In this document: one piece after another, positions 35,672 through 43,776 of the stretch
How the letters are laid out: each line of letters starts with the position of its first letter
Position numbering within the stretch: the stretch's first letter is position 1
NCBI RefSeq assembly: GCF_900142065.1
Contig: NZ_FSRJ01000003.1
Location: 434,001-498,000 of the forward strand
DNA from: Agromyces cerinus subsp. cerinus
GTDB lineage: Bacteria; Actinomycetota; Actinomycetes; Actinomycetales; Microbacteriaceae
DNA length: 64,000 nucleotides
Reading direction: 5' to 3'
Position numbers and translations under genes: made by a program
The notes under the pieces: model-generated
The model's database searches: none
What the model saw: the letters and a program-made list of their open reading frames with translations, nothing else
What the model was told of the DNA's origin: nothing

Positions 35672-35704
35672 TGGGCGACCGCCTCGTGCACGGCATCGCG
35701 ACCC

Positions 35705-35733
35705 TTGCGCATGAAATCGATTTCGCGTACGCT
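35705..35733 (+). promoter_or_regulatory. LacI operator 2 inside the promoter of the ABC transporter operon
   Basis: TTGCGC (35705-35710), a 17-nt spacer and TACGCT (35728-35733) form the promoter. The perfect palindrome GAAATCGATTTC (35713-35724) fills the spacer, exactly as at the kinase promoter, so repressor and polymerase cannot bind together. Confidence 0.8.
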
Positions 35734-35820
35734 GACGCCGAGACGAGATCAGAGGCGATCCGCAGCGGCGGTGCGCCGGTCTGATCGAACCGGACCGGGC
35801 TCCCTGACCGGCCACAGCAA

Positions 35821-35838
35821 CGACTCACCGATGAGTCG
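35821..35838 (+). other. hairpin in the leader of the sugar-binding protein gene
   Basis: CGACTCA-CCGA-TGAGTCG is a perfect 7-bp stem with a 4-nt loop. It ends about 8 nt before the ribosome binding site GAGGAGGGA. It may stabilise the mRNA of the highly expressed binding protein. Confidence 0.5.
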
Positions 35839-35857
35839 AGTTCCTGAGGAGGGACGA

Positions 35858-37192
35858 ATGCACAAGAGAATCACCAGGCTCGCCACCGTCGGCATCGCGG
35901 CCGCAGCGGTCGGGGTCATGCTCGCCGGCTGCACGCCTGCGAACAGCAACACGACGGAAGACGGCAAGTCCAAGGTCGTGTTCTGGCAGCAGAAGTTCGA
36001 GGACTACCAGCAGGACTGGTTCAAGGCGCAGGTCGCCGAGTTCAACGAGAGCCAGGACGAGGTCGAGGTCGAGCTCCTGGTGGTCCCGGCCGACACCTGG
36101 GACCAGAAGCTCAAGGCCGCCCAGGCTGCGGGCAAGGCACCCGACGTGAAGACCACGAGCTACGGCAACGTCAAGCCCATGCAGGCCACCGGTCAGATCG
36201 CGAACCTCAGCGAACTGATGGACGCCGACGCCTTCAGCGACATCGCCGAGAACATCGCTCCGTTCGTCACGGTCGACGATGGCGTCTACGCGTACCCCCT
36301 GCTCGTCGAGCCGTCGACGGTGCTGTTCTACCGCACCGACCTGCTCTCGGCAGCCGGCATCGATGCGCCGCCGACGACGTGGGACGAGCTCCTGGACGAC
36401 GCTCGAACGCTCACCAAGGGCGACGTCTACGGCATGAACATCGCCCAGACCGCGCCAGACCTCGGATGGTCGAGCTGGGGCCTCCAGTACAACGCGGCCG
36501 GCGACTTCCCGCTGCGCGGTGACTGGTCGGAGGCGTCGGCCGACGATCCCGCCTACGAGGATCTCGCGAAGTTCTACCAGACGCTCTACACCGAGAAGCT
36601 GATGCCGCAGGAAGCGACCTATCCATACGCCGACTGCTCGTTCTTCGGTGAAGGCAAAGTGGCCATGAGCGCATGCGGATCATGGGCGCTCGGCCAGCTC
36701 TCGGCGAACCCCGACTGGGCGGGCGTGTGGGAGAACACGGCCGTCGCCGCCTTCCCCTCGTCCGATGGCGACCCCACCTCGCCGACGTCGACGCTCGGCG
36801 GATGGACGCTCACCGTCGATGCGAAGTCGAAGGTGCAAGAGGATTCCGCGGCGTTCGTCCAGTGGCTCCTCGCCGACGACGACACGGATCGGCTCGTCGA
36901 CTTCTTCACGGCGACCGGCTTCTCGAAGTACCCGGCGCGAGTCTCGGTCACCGACGCGCTCGCGGCGACTCCCGAGGCGGCCGACAACCCGTTCCTCGCG
37001 ACGATCACCGAGGACATCGTGCCCTACGCCAAGGCGGAGCCGTCCTACCCGTGGGACGTCAGCCTCGCCTTCGCGACCAGCCTCGAGAAGGCCATGCGGG
37101 GCGGTGACATCCCCGCCGCGATGAGCGAGGCCCAGGCGGCGATCGAGGATGTGATCGAGAAGCAGAAGTTGGCCGGCACCGGCAGCGACTGA
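35858..37192 (+). CDS. ABC transporter sugar-binding lipoprotein
   Basis: A 444-residue extracellular solute-binding protein (family 1, MalE-like) with a lipobox MLAGC (Cys about 25) and the typical alternating lobes, including YAYPLLVEPSTVLFYRTDLLSAAGI and the GSWALGQL segment. It binds a sugar or oligosaccharide and delivers it to the two permeases encoded directly downstream. Context (endo- and exo-D-arabinanases, D-arabinose isomerase) suggests D-arabino-oligosaccharides. GAGGAGGGA lies 4 nt before ATG 35858. It is the first gene of an operon with 37270, 38279 and 39142. Confidence 0.92.
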   Translation: MHKRITRLATVGIAAAAVGVMLAGCTPANSNTTEDGKSKVVFWQQKFEDYQQDWFKAQVAEFNESQDEVEVELLVVPADTWDQKLKAAQAAGKAPDVKTTSYGNVKPMQATGQIANLSELMDADAFSDIAENIAPFVTVDDGVYAYPLLVEPSTVLFYRTDLLSAAGIDAPPTTWDELLDDARTLTKGDVYGMNIAQTAPDLGWSSWGLQYNAAGDFPLRGDWSEASADDPAYEDLAKFYQTLYTEKLMPQEATYPYADCSFFGEGKVAMSACGSWALGQLSANPDWAGVWENTAVAAFPSSDGDPTSPTSTLGGWTLTVDAKSKVQEDSAAFVQWLLADDDTDRLVDFFTATGFSKYPARVSVTDALAATPEAADNPFLATITEDIVPYAKAEPSYPWDVSLAFATSLEKAMRGGDIPAAMSEAQAAIEDVIEKQKLAGTGSD

Positions 37193-37269
37193 TTCGTGAC
37201 GTGGGGCGGGTGCAGCCCTGCCGCACCCGCCCGACGTTCAGTCCCGACCGATCCCGAAGGAGCACAGCG

Positions 37270-38268
37270 ATGACGATGTCGCCGCAGTCCACCAATCGCC
37301 TCGCGACCGCCGCGAGCGTCGCCCTGGAGCCCGAGGGCACGGCTCCGGCGTCCAAGCGCCGACGCAGAGTCGCAGGCCGTCTGAGCACGCATGTGATGGA
37401 CAACCGCACCGCGTACGTGATGATCGCGCCGATGGTGGTGCTGCTCGGCATGTTCGTCTGGTGGCCGCTGCTCTACTCGTTCTACCTGTCGACGTTCGAG
37501 ATCAGCTTCTACGAGGAGCCGGTGTTCGTCGGACTGCAGTTCTACGGCTACGTCCTCGAGGATCCCGACTTCTGGCATTCCATCGGCATCGGCGCCACCT
37601 ACGTGCTGTACACCGTCCCCGCGATCATGATCATCGCGTTCCTGGTCGCCAGCTTCATCCGGACGGTCGGTCGCAAGGTGGCCGGACTGCTGAAGACGAC
37701 GGTCTACGTGCCCACCGTGGTCTCCGCGGTGATCACGTCGGTGGTGTTCGTCTTCATGTATCGCGCCGACGGCGGCCTCATCAACTGGCTGATCGGTTTC
37801 GTCGGCCTCGGCCCGTTCGCATTCCTCTCCGACCCCGAGCTCGCGCTGCCCGCGATCTCGGTGCCGGGTATCTGGCTCGCCTTCGGAATCACGACGCTCA
37901 TCATGCTCGCGGGCATGTACGACATCCCGCAGAGCTACTACGAGGCCGCCCAGCTGGAGGGCGCGAACTTCTTCCAGCGCACGTGGTTCATCACGATCCC
38001 GCTCATGAAGAACGTGCTGCTGTACCTGGTGGTGACGGCGACCATCGCGGGCATGCAGCAGTTCGAGCTTCCGCTCATCATGACGCAGGGCGGTCCGACG
38101 AACTCGACGATGACCCCCAACCTGTTCATCTTCAACCAGTTCAAGGACCCCACCCCGTACGCCACGAGCTTCTCGCTGACGGCGGCGCTCATCCTCTTCT
38201 TCGTCCTGGGTGGCATCAGCATGCTGATCTTCCGCCTCATCCGCTCCGACAAAGCGATCGACGCATAG
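37270..38268 (+). CDS. ABC transporter permease, sugar type (MalF-like)
   Basis: A 332-residue permease with a ~45-residue cytoplasmic N-terminus, six helices and the EAA loop YYEAAQLEGANFFQRTWFITIP that contacts the ATPase. GAAGGAG lies 7 nt before ATG 37270. It forms a heterodimer with the product of 38279. No ATPase gene is nearby; such CUT1 importers in actinobacteria usually share a general ATPase (MsiK/UgpC type). Confidence 0.92.
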   Translation: MTMSPQSTNRLATAASVALEPEGTAPASKRRRRVAGRLSTHVMDNRTAYVMIAPMVVLLGMFVWWPLLYSFYLSTFEISFYEEPVFVGLQFYGYVLEDPDFWHSIGIGATYVLYTVPAIMIIAFLVASFIRTVGRKVAGLLKTTVYVPTVVSAVITSVVFVFMYRADGGLINWLIGFVGLGPFAFLSDPELALPAISVPGIWLAFGITTLIMLAGMYDIPQSYYEAAQLEGANFFQRTWFITIPLMKNVLLYLVVTATIAGMQQFELPLIMTQGGPTNSTMTPNLFIFNQFKDPTPYATSFSLTAALILFFVLGGISMLIFRLIRSDKAIDA

Positions 38269-38278
38269 GAATCTCGAA

Positions 38279-39100
38279 ATGAAGGCCTCTCTCGGGCGAC
38301 GCGTCGCCACCTACGCGCTCGCCGCGCTCATCGTCATCAGCACCACACTCCCACTCGCGTGGATGCTCATCTCCGGGTTCAAGGGTCGGAGCGAGGTGTT
38401 GCGGACCCCGTTCCAGTTCTTCCCCGACGTCTGGTTGTGGCAGAACTACGCGGCGATCCTGCAGGACCCCGCGTTCCTCCAGTCGATGGCATTGACCTTC
38501 GCGGGCGCCCTGCTGTTCACACTGCTCAGCCTCGTCGTGAACTCCATCGCCGCGTACGCGTTCGCTCGTCTCGACTTCCGAGGGAAGCGGTTCTGGTGGG
38601 TCTACTGCATCACGCCGATGTTCATCCCCGGCATGGCGATCCTGTTGACCTCCTACGTCGTGGTGTCGAACCTCGGGATGCTCAACACCCTCGCCGTCCT
38701 GATCATCCCCGGTGCTGCTTCGGCCGTGCAGATGTTCTTCATCCGGCAGTTCTACCTGAACACCCCGCTCGCCATCGAGGAGGCGGCCCTGATCGACGGC
38801 GCCGGCCGCTGGCGCATCTTCTGGTCGATCTTCCTCCCGCAATCGCAGGGAGTGTTCGTCGTCGTCGGGGTCGGCTCGTTCCTCGCGTACTGGAACGCGT
38901 ACGTCTGGCCGATCCTGACGATCCAGGACCCCGGTCTGCAGCAGATCATGCAGTACATCGCGGGCTTCCGCTCGGAACGCGGGAACGAGTGGGGGCTCCT
39001 CATGGCCGGATCCACGCTCGCGGCCCTGCCGACGATCCTGCTCGTGCTGATCTTCCAGCGATACATCGTCAACGGCGTGCGGCTCGCCGGAATGAAGTAG
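38279..39100 (+). CDS. ABC transporter permease, sugar type (MalG-like)
   Basis: A 273-residue permease with six helices and the EAA loop AIEEAALIDGAGRWRIFWSIFLP. It starts 10 bp after the first permease. Together with the binding protein it forms the CUT1-type importer of the locus. Confidence 0.92.
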   Translation: MKASLGRRVATYALAALIVISTTLPLAWMLISGFKGRSEVLRTPFQFFPDVWLWQNYAAILQDPAFLQSMALTFAGALLFTLLSLVVNSIAAYAFARLDFRGKRFWWVYCITPMFIPGMAILLTSYVVVSNLGMLNTLAVLIIPGAASAVQMFFIRQFYLNTPLAIEEAALIDGAGRWRIFWSIFLPQSQGVFVVVGVGSFLAYWNAYVWPILTIQDPGLQQIMQYIAGFRSERGNEWGLLMAGSTLAALPTILLVLIFQRYIVNGVRLAGMK

Positions 39101-39141
39101 CCCGCAACCTCGCGAACCTCCACCGACAGGGAGATGCAACG

Positions 39142-41184
39142 ATGCAACCCGTACGAAGGACCTCCGCAATCCTCGCCGCCGTCGGCGCGCTCGTGATCGG
39201 CGTGATCGCGCCGATCGGCGCAGCCGCGGCACCGCTCGCTCCTGCGGAGAGCGCGGTCGCCGAGTCATCCGCCGACCACTCGCCTGCTGTGCTCGTCAGC
39301 AAGATGACGGGGCCGAAGTCGCTGAGTGCCACCGACACGCGGTGGGCGGTGACGGGCACCGACCTCGGCATCATGTGGGACAACGGCTCGGGCGAGGTGC
39401 TCACCGCGTTCGGCGACACGTTCGGCGACTGGAACGGGCCGGGCGGCGGTGGCGGCGACTGGCGCTCGAACGTGCTGCTGCGCAGCAGCGACACCGATCT
39501 CGCCGACGGCATGACGTTCGACTCGGCCGTCGAGGACGCCCCGGGTCACGCCGGCGAGATCATCCCGTCGCTGAAGATCAACGGCCAGGAGATGACGACG
39601 ATCCCGACGGCCGGCATCGCCGTGGGCGATCGGCAGTACCTCGCCTTCATGTCGGTGCGCCAGTGGGGTGCGCCGGGCGTGTGGGACACGAACTTCAGCC
39701 GCATCGCCTACTCCGACGACGACGGCGAGACCTGGAACTCGACCGACGGACCGGAGTGGGCGAACACCGCCGACGGTCAGCACCCGTTCCAGATGGTCGC
39801 GTTCGAGCGTCATGACGGCTTCGTCTACATGTTCGGCACTCCCAACGGGCGATTCGGTGCGGTGCACGTCGCACGCGTGCCCGAGGCATCCGTGCTCGAC
39901 AAGTCGGCCTACTCGTACTGGAACGGGTCGAGCTGGGTGCTGGGCGACGACACCGCCGCCGCGCCGATCGTGCCGCCGAACGCCGCCGAGCTCTCGGTGC
40001 GATACAGCGAGCACACCGGCGGCTGGCTGATGACCTATCTGAACGAGGACCTCGACCTGGTGCTGCGCACCGCACCCTCGGCCGAGGGGCCGTGGAGCGA
40101 CACGCAGCGGCTGGCGAGCTTCGCCGACTACCCCGGCCTGTACGGCGGCTACCTGCACCCGTGGTCGGAGGACGGCGAGCTCTACTTCGCACTGTCGCAG
40201 TGGGACCCCTACAACGTCTACCTGATGCGCGCCGAGATCGACGAGAACGGTGCCGTCGTGAACCCGAACCTCATCGAGGACCCCGGCTTCGAACGGGCCG
40301 TCGACGGCACGATGCCGGCGCCGTGGGCGTGCACCGGCAACTGCGGCATCGACGTCAACCACGCGTGGGCGCACGGCGGCAGCAAGCAGGGATGGATGCG
40401 CCACAACGCCGGATGGATCGACATCCACCAGGATGTCGCGGTCGAGCCGAACACCACGTACACCTTCACCGGCTTCGTCGTGACCGGTGGCGCTCCCGCG
40501 CCCGGTTCGATCGGAGTGCGCGAACTCGGCGCCGGCGGGTCGACGCTCGCCGAGGCATCCTTCGAATCGGTCGGTGCGTACACGCGGTACTCGGTGACCT
40601 TCCACAGCGGCGATCGCACGGCGGTGCAGGCCTTCGTCGGCACGAACCTGAACGGCGACCGCTGGGTGCAGACCGACGACCTCTCGCTCGTGAAGGCGAA
40701 GGAGCAGCTGCCCGGGCTGACGGTCACCGTCTCGTCCGACCCGGCTGCCGGCTCCGAGGTCGTGCGCGACGACGTCGTGGCGTACACGGTGCACGTGTCG
40801 ACCGACAGCACTCGCCCCGAGCAGGTCTCGCTCGCGGTCGATCTCGCCGGGCTCGTCGACGATGCGACTCCGGATGCCGCGTCGGTGCGCTCCTCGTTCG
40901 GCGAGGCGGTGCTCGACGGCTCGATGCTGCGCTGGTCGGGCGAGATCGCCCCCGGCGAGCGGCTCGACCTCGGCTTCGCCGTGACCGTGCGGCGCGACGC
41001 GTCGCGCGGCGACTCGGAGCTCGTCGTCACGACCACGGCCGAGGCGGAGCGAGCGATCCTGACCTCCTGCGGCGGCTGCGAGCTCAGCCTCTCGGCGGTG
41101 CACTACGACCCGCGGCCGCCGCGCCCCGAGTTCCCCGACAAGCCCGGAAAGCCCGACAAGCCGGGCAAGCCCGGCCGCCCCTGA
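39142..41184 (+). CDS. secreted GH183 (DUF4185) endo-D-arabinanase with carbohydrate-binding module
   Basis: A 680-residue exported protein. Signal peptide about 1-30 (no lipobox, ends near AAAAP); GH183/DUF4185 domain about 50-370 with TGTDLG and AFGDTFGD; a jelly-roll CBM of the CBM4_9/galactose-binding type about 375-520 (NLIEDPGFE..., GWIDIHQDVAVEPNTTYTFTGF); a DUF11-like Ig domain about 530-655; and a Pro/Lys/Gly repeat tail (PDKPGKPDKPGKPGRP) that could thread the cell wall. It should cut D-arabinan outside the cell while holding the polymer with the CBM. It is the last gene of the transporter operon, 41 bp after the permease. The catalytic domain is paralogous to 34505-35671. Confidence 0.87.
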   Translation: MQPVRRTSAILAAVGALVIGVIAPIGAAAAPLAPAESAVAESSADHSPAVLVSKMTGPKSLSATDTRWAVTGTDLGIMWDNGSGEVLTAFGDTFGDWNGPGGGGGDWRSNVLLRSSDTDLADGMTFDSAVEDAPGHAGEIIPSLKINGQEMTTIPTAGIAVGDRQYLAFMSVRQWGAPGVWDTNFSRIAYSDDDGETWNSTDGPEWANTADGQHPFQMVAFERHDGFVYMFGTPNGRFGAVHVARVPEASVLDKSAYSYWNGSSWVLGDDTAAAPIVPPNAAELSVRYSEHTGGWLMTYLNEDLDLVLRTAPSAEGPWSDTQRLASFADYPGLYGGYLHPWSEDGELYFALSQWDPYNVYLMRAEIDENGAVVNPNLIEDPGFERAVDGTMPAPWACTGNCGIDVNHAWAHGGSKQGWMRHNAGWIDIHQDVAVEPNTTYTFTGFVVTGGAPAPGSIGVRELGAGGSTLAEASFESVGAYTRYSVTFHSGDRTAVQAFVGTNLNGDRWVQTDDLSLVKAKEQLPGLTVTVSSDPAAGSEVVRDDVVAYTVHVSTDSTRPEQVSLAVDLAGLVDDATPDAASVRSSFGEAVLDGSMLRWSGEIAPGERLDLGFAVTVRRDASRGDSELVVTTTAEAERAILTSCGGCELSLSAVHYDPRPPRPEFPDKPGKPDKPGKPGRP

Positions 41185-41259
41185 CGCCGCGGACGTCCCC
41201 GCAGGCCGGTCGAGGGAGAACGAGGTCTCGGAGGCGGGTTCGGGCGCGAGGCGGTGCGA

Positions 41260-41982
41260 TTAGCCGCTGATCGCGTCGCCCAGTCCGGCGATGACCCGGT
41301 CCAGCCCGTACGCCCATTCCCTCTCGGCATCGTGCGGGCCGCCCATCGCCTCCCCGGCCGCGCGACCGACCCGTTGCGCGAGTGCGAAGTCGTCGCCCAC
41401 GTAACGGGCCAGGCTCGCGACCGACTCCTCCCAGAGCTCGCCGAACTCGCCGGTCGCGGGACGCGTCACGATTCTCGAGGCCGACGACCGCACGAAGTCG
41501 AGCACGAACGTCAGCGCCGCATCGCGGTGGATGTCGCCGATCGACGTGCCGTCGAAGGCTCGCAGCTCGTGGTCGTACTTCGCGATCGTCCCGGGGCCGA
41601 GGGCGGTGCGCGGGTCGTCGACGTCGAGCAACCAGGGGTGGGTGCGCAGGAGCGCGAGGTTGTCGTCGGCGACCCGGCGCACCCGGGTGCGCCACGCCGC
41701 CCGCCCGAACGGCGTCGACGTCATGCGCGCGTACACGTGGTCGGCCATCAGCACGAGCAGGTCGTCGCGGCTGTTGACGTGGGTGTACACCGACATCGCC
41801 GTCATCTCGAGCGACTGCGCGAGCGCGCGCACGGTGACGGCGGTGAGGCCGCCCTCGTCGGCGAGGGCGATCGCGCGTGCGACGACGTCGCCGGTCGAGT
41901 AGCGCGCCCGGGGGCCACGGCTGCCGCCCGCCGACGCACTCGGGCTGTCGCGCCACAACAGGTCGACCAAGGGTCGGGGCAT
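41260..41982 (-). CDS. TetR family regulator (TetR_C_1 type)
   Basis: A 240-residue regulator with an N-terminal HTH (AIALADEGGLTAVTVRALAQSLEMTAMSVYTHVNSRDDLLVLM) and the TetR_C domain found in TetR-class proteins. ATG 41982 is chosen because GAGGAAGG lies 7 nt upstream. It is divergent from a small VOC gene and has two matching operators between, so it probably senses the compound the VOC protein handles. It has no obvious link with D-arabinan use. Confidence 0.88.
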   Translation of the reverse strand: MPRPLVDLLWRDSPSASAGGSRGPRARYSTGDVVARAIALADEGGLTAVTVRALAQSLEMTAMSVYTHVNSRDDLLVLMADHVYARMTSTPFGRAAWRTRVRRVADDNLALLRTHPWLLDVDDPRTALGPGTIAKYDHELRAFDGTSIGDIHRDAALTFVLDFVRSSASRIVTRPATGEFGELWEESVASLARYVGDDFALAQRVGRAAGEAMGGPHDAEREWAYGLDRVIAGLGDAISG

Positions 41983-42013
41983 CGCGGGGCCTTCCTCGGA
42001 ATAATCCATAACA

Positions 42014-42047
42014 TTGTACGTTGTAGCCTGTGCTGTACGTCGTACAG
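42014..42047. promoter_or_regulatory. TetR operators between the divergent TetR and VOC genes
   Basis: CTGTACG-T-CGTACAG (42033-42047) is a perfect inverted repeat. A related half-matching copy, TTGTACGTTGTAG, occurs at 42014-42026. Confidence 0.65.
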
Positions 42048-42068
42048 GGTTTACTGACAGGAGACTCG

Positions 42069-42458
42069 ATGAACATCACCCAGACCGCTCTCTCGCTGAA
42101 CGTCGCCGACGTCGACGCCTCGGCGGGCTTCGCCGAGACCTTCTTCGGTTACGAGGAGGCCATGGCGGCCGACGGGTTCGTGTCGCTTCGGCATCCCGAC
42201 TCGAACACGAACCTGATCTTCCTGGCCACGGGCCTGTCCACCTTCAAGCCGAGCGAGATCGCGGGCTCAGCGAGGCAGGGGCTGCTGCTCGTCTTCGTCG
42301 TCGACGACCTCGACGGCGAGTTCGCGCGCATCGAGGCGGCCGGCGCCCGAGTCGTGACACCTCCGGAGACCGAGCCGTGGGGTGAGCGCTTCTGCCAGTT
42401 CGCGGATCCGAACGGGCTCATCTGGCAGCTCGTGCAGTGGGTCGACCAGCCCGCTTGA
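42069..42458 (+). CDS. VOC family (glyoxalase/bleomycin-resistance-like) protein
   Basis: A 129-residue protein made of two beta-alpha-beta-beta-beta units typical of the vicinal oxygen chelate fold. Metal-ligand-like residues occur in the first strand (LSLNVADVDAS) and near the end (FADPNGLIWQLVQW). Members detoxify or bind small molecules. AGGAG lies 6 nt before ATG 42069. Confidence 0.85.
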   Translation: MNITQTALSLNVADVDASAGFAETFFGYEEAMAADGFVSLRHPDSNTNLIFLATGLSTFKPSEIAGSARQGLLLVFVVDDLDGEFARIEAAGARVVTPPETEPWGERFCQFADPNGLIWQLVQWVDQPA

Positions 42459-42463
42459 GCGGT

Positions 42464-42496
42464 GAGGGGGTGGCGCGCTCCGCGCGGCGCCCCCTC
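42464..42496. terminator. bidirectional terminator between VOC and GH172 genes
   Basis: GAGGGGG (42464-42470) pairs with CCCCCTC (42490-42496) and the intervening GC-rich arms continue the stem. It lies between two convergent genes and so may stop both. Confidence 0.7.
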
Positions 42497-42520
42497 GCCT
42501 GCGGGACTACTCCGCCACGC

Positions 42521-43663
42521 TCACTCCTGCGGCGCCCGCGGCGGCATGGCGCCGATGTCCGGCACCGGTGCGGTGCCGAGGTGCACCTCCATGTCGTCGG
42601 CGGTCGGTGACTTCGGACGGCGTGCCGTGGGGCGGTCGAGATAGAACATCGCCGTCGAGGCGATGTCGTCGCGGAGCGGGAGGTAGCGCCATCCGCTGCG
42701 CCACCCGAGCGCCTGGATGTCGACCTTCGGGATGCCGGTCGCGAAGAAGATCGGGTCGAGCAGGTGCCAGCGGTACATGCCGAATCGCTGCTGGCTGACG
42801 TAGAGGCCGTCGGGGCGGATCACCTGGGGCATGCCGAGGTAGGGGGTCGAGAACTCGGTGTACCCCTGGCCGGGGATGTCGAAGTTCCAGGCCCCGCCGA
42901 AGTAGTCCTCGGTGCCGGTGCCGCAGATCGTGGGGTGGTCGGTGTCGTCGTCGAGGTAGAACTTGATCTCGCCTTCGCCCCACCAGCCGTTGGAGTTCAC
43001 GCCCCACGCGAGGTAGGTGCCGACGTACTGGCCCTGCCCCTCGACGCCCTCGAGGATCGTGTGCGGCACGAGCTCCTCGAGCGGGTTCGATCGGCGCCAT
43101 TGCGCGTGGAAGTAGCCGTCGGCCGAGTAGTCGCCGCCGATCTCGTAGGTCACTTGGTAGTACACGCGCACGTCGACGACCGAGGTGTTCTCGATCGTGA
43201 GTCGTGCGCCGGTCCTGAAGGGCATCGGCCAGTACGAGTTGAATCCGCCGTGCGGGTTCGCGGCGATCGCCTGGGAGTTCACCTGCGCGAACACGCCCCA
43301 GCCGTTGCAGAAGAAATCGCCGTACGGCACTTCGACCGCGGGCTCCTCTGCGCCGTCCCAATACGCGCGCAGCACGAGCGTGCGCCAGTTGTCGGTGTGG
43401 GTCGTGATCCAGATGTGCGTGATCCTGCCCGGGCCGTCGATCGTCGCGAGGTCGAGGGTCTCGCCGGCCTTGATGTCGACGCTCGGCGAGATCTTCCAGC
43501 CGGGTCCGAGATCGCGGGCGGCGGATGCCCCGGTGCCCTCGGTCGCTCGGCCGCCGCCGCCGACCGCGCCGTCGAAGTTCTCGGGCGAGATCGAGCGCGT
43601 CTGCAGGCGTCGGAGCGCCGAGATCGACGAGAGGTCGGGACTCTGGGGATGAGGGGCGTTCAC
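42521..43663 (-). CDS. GH172 (DUF2961) exo-alpha-D-arabinofuranosidase
   Basis: A 380-residue protein that is one DUF2961 domain, including GRITHIWITTHTDNWRTLVLRAYWDG, YGDFFCNGWG and the active-site region WWGEGEIKFYLDDD...GTGTEDYFGG, with Glu230/Glu232 and Glu252 as the candidate catalytic pair. DUF2961 is family GH172, which includes exo-alpha-D-arabinofuranosidases and difructose dianhydride hydrolases. There is no signal peptide, so it should trim imported D-arabino-oligosaccharides in the cytoplasm. It starts at GTG 43663 with GAGGAA upstream and is divergent from the LacI gene, with the operator between. Confidence 0.87.
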   Translation of the reverse strand: MNAPHPQSPDLSSISALRRLQTRSISPENFDGAVGGGGRATEGTGASAARDLGPGWKISPSVDIKAGETLDLATIDGPGRITHIWITTHTDNWRTLVLRAYWDGAEEPAVEVPYGDFFCNGWGVFAQVNSQAIAANPHGGFNSYWPMPFRTGARLTIENTSVVDVRVYYQVTYEIGGDYSADGYFHAQWRRSNPLEELVPHTILEGVEGQGQYVGTYLAWGVNSNGWWGEGEIKFYLDDDTDHPTICGTGTEDYFGGAWNFDIPGQGYTEFSTPYLGMPQVIRPDGLYVSQQRFGMYRWHLLDPIFFATGIPKVDIQALGWRSGWRYLPLRDDIASTAMFYLDRPTARRPKSPTADDMEVHLGTAPVPDIGAMPPRAPQE

Positions 43664-43685
43664 GATCGGCCACTTCCTCGTGTCG

Positions 43686-43703
43686 GCGCGGCACGTGCCG
43701 CGC
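43686..43703. repeat. perfect 18-bp palindrome in the GH172 leader
   Basis: GCGCGGCACGTGCCGCGC reads the same on both strands. It lies between the LacI operator and the GH172 ribosome binding site and may fold in the mRNA or bind a second regulator. Confidence 0.6.
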
Positions 43704-43707
43704 TGCT

Positions 43708-43751
43708 GGAATCGATTTCAACACTGTAAGGTTGCCTCACCGGCATGTCAA
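43708..43751 (-). promoter_or_regulatory. LacI operator 3 and GH172 promoter
   Basis: On the minus strand TTGACA (43751-43746), a 17-nt spacer and TACAGT (43728-43723) form a near-consensus promoter for GH172. The operator GGAATCGATTTC (43708-43719, one base off consensus) lies at about the transcription start. It is also 58 bp before the lacI gene on the other strand, allowing autoregulation. Confidence 0.8.
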
Positions 43752-43776
43752 CGCGAGCCGGCGCAGGGCAGGGCGC

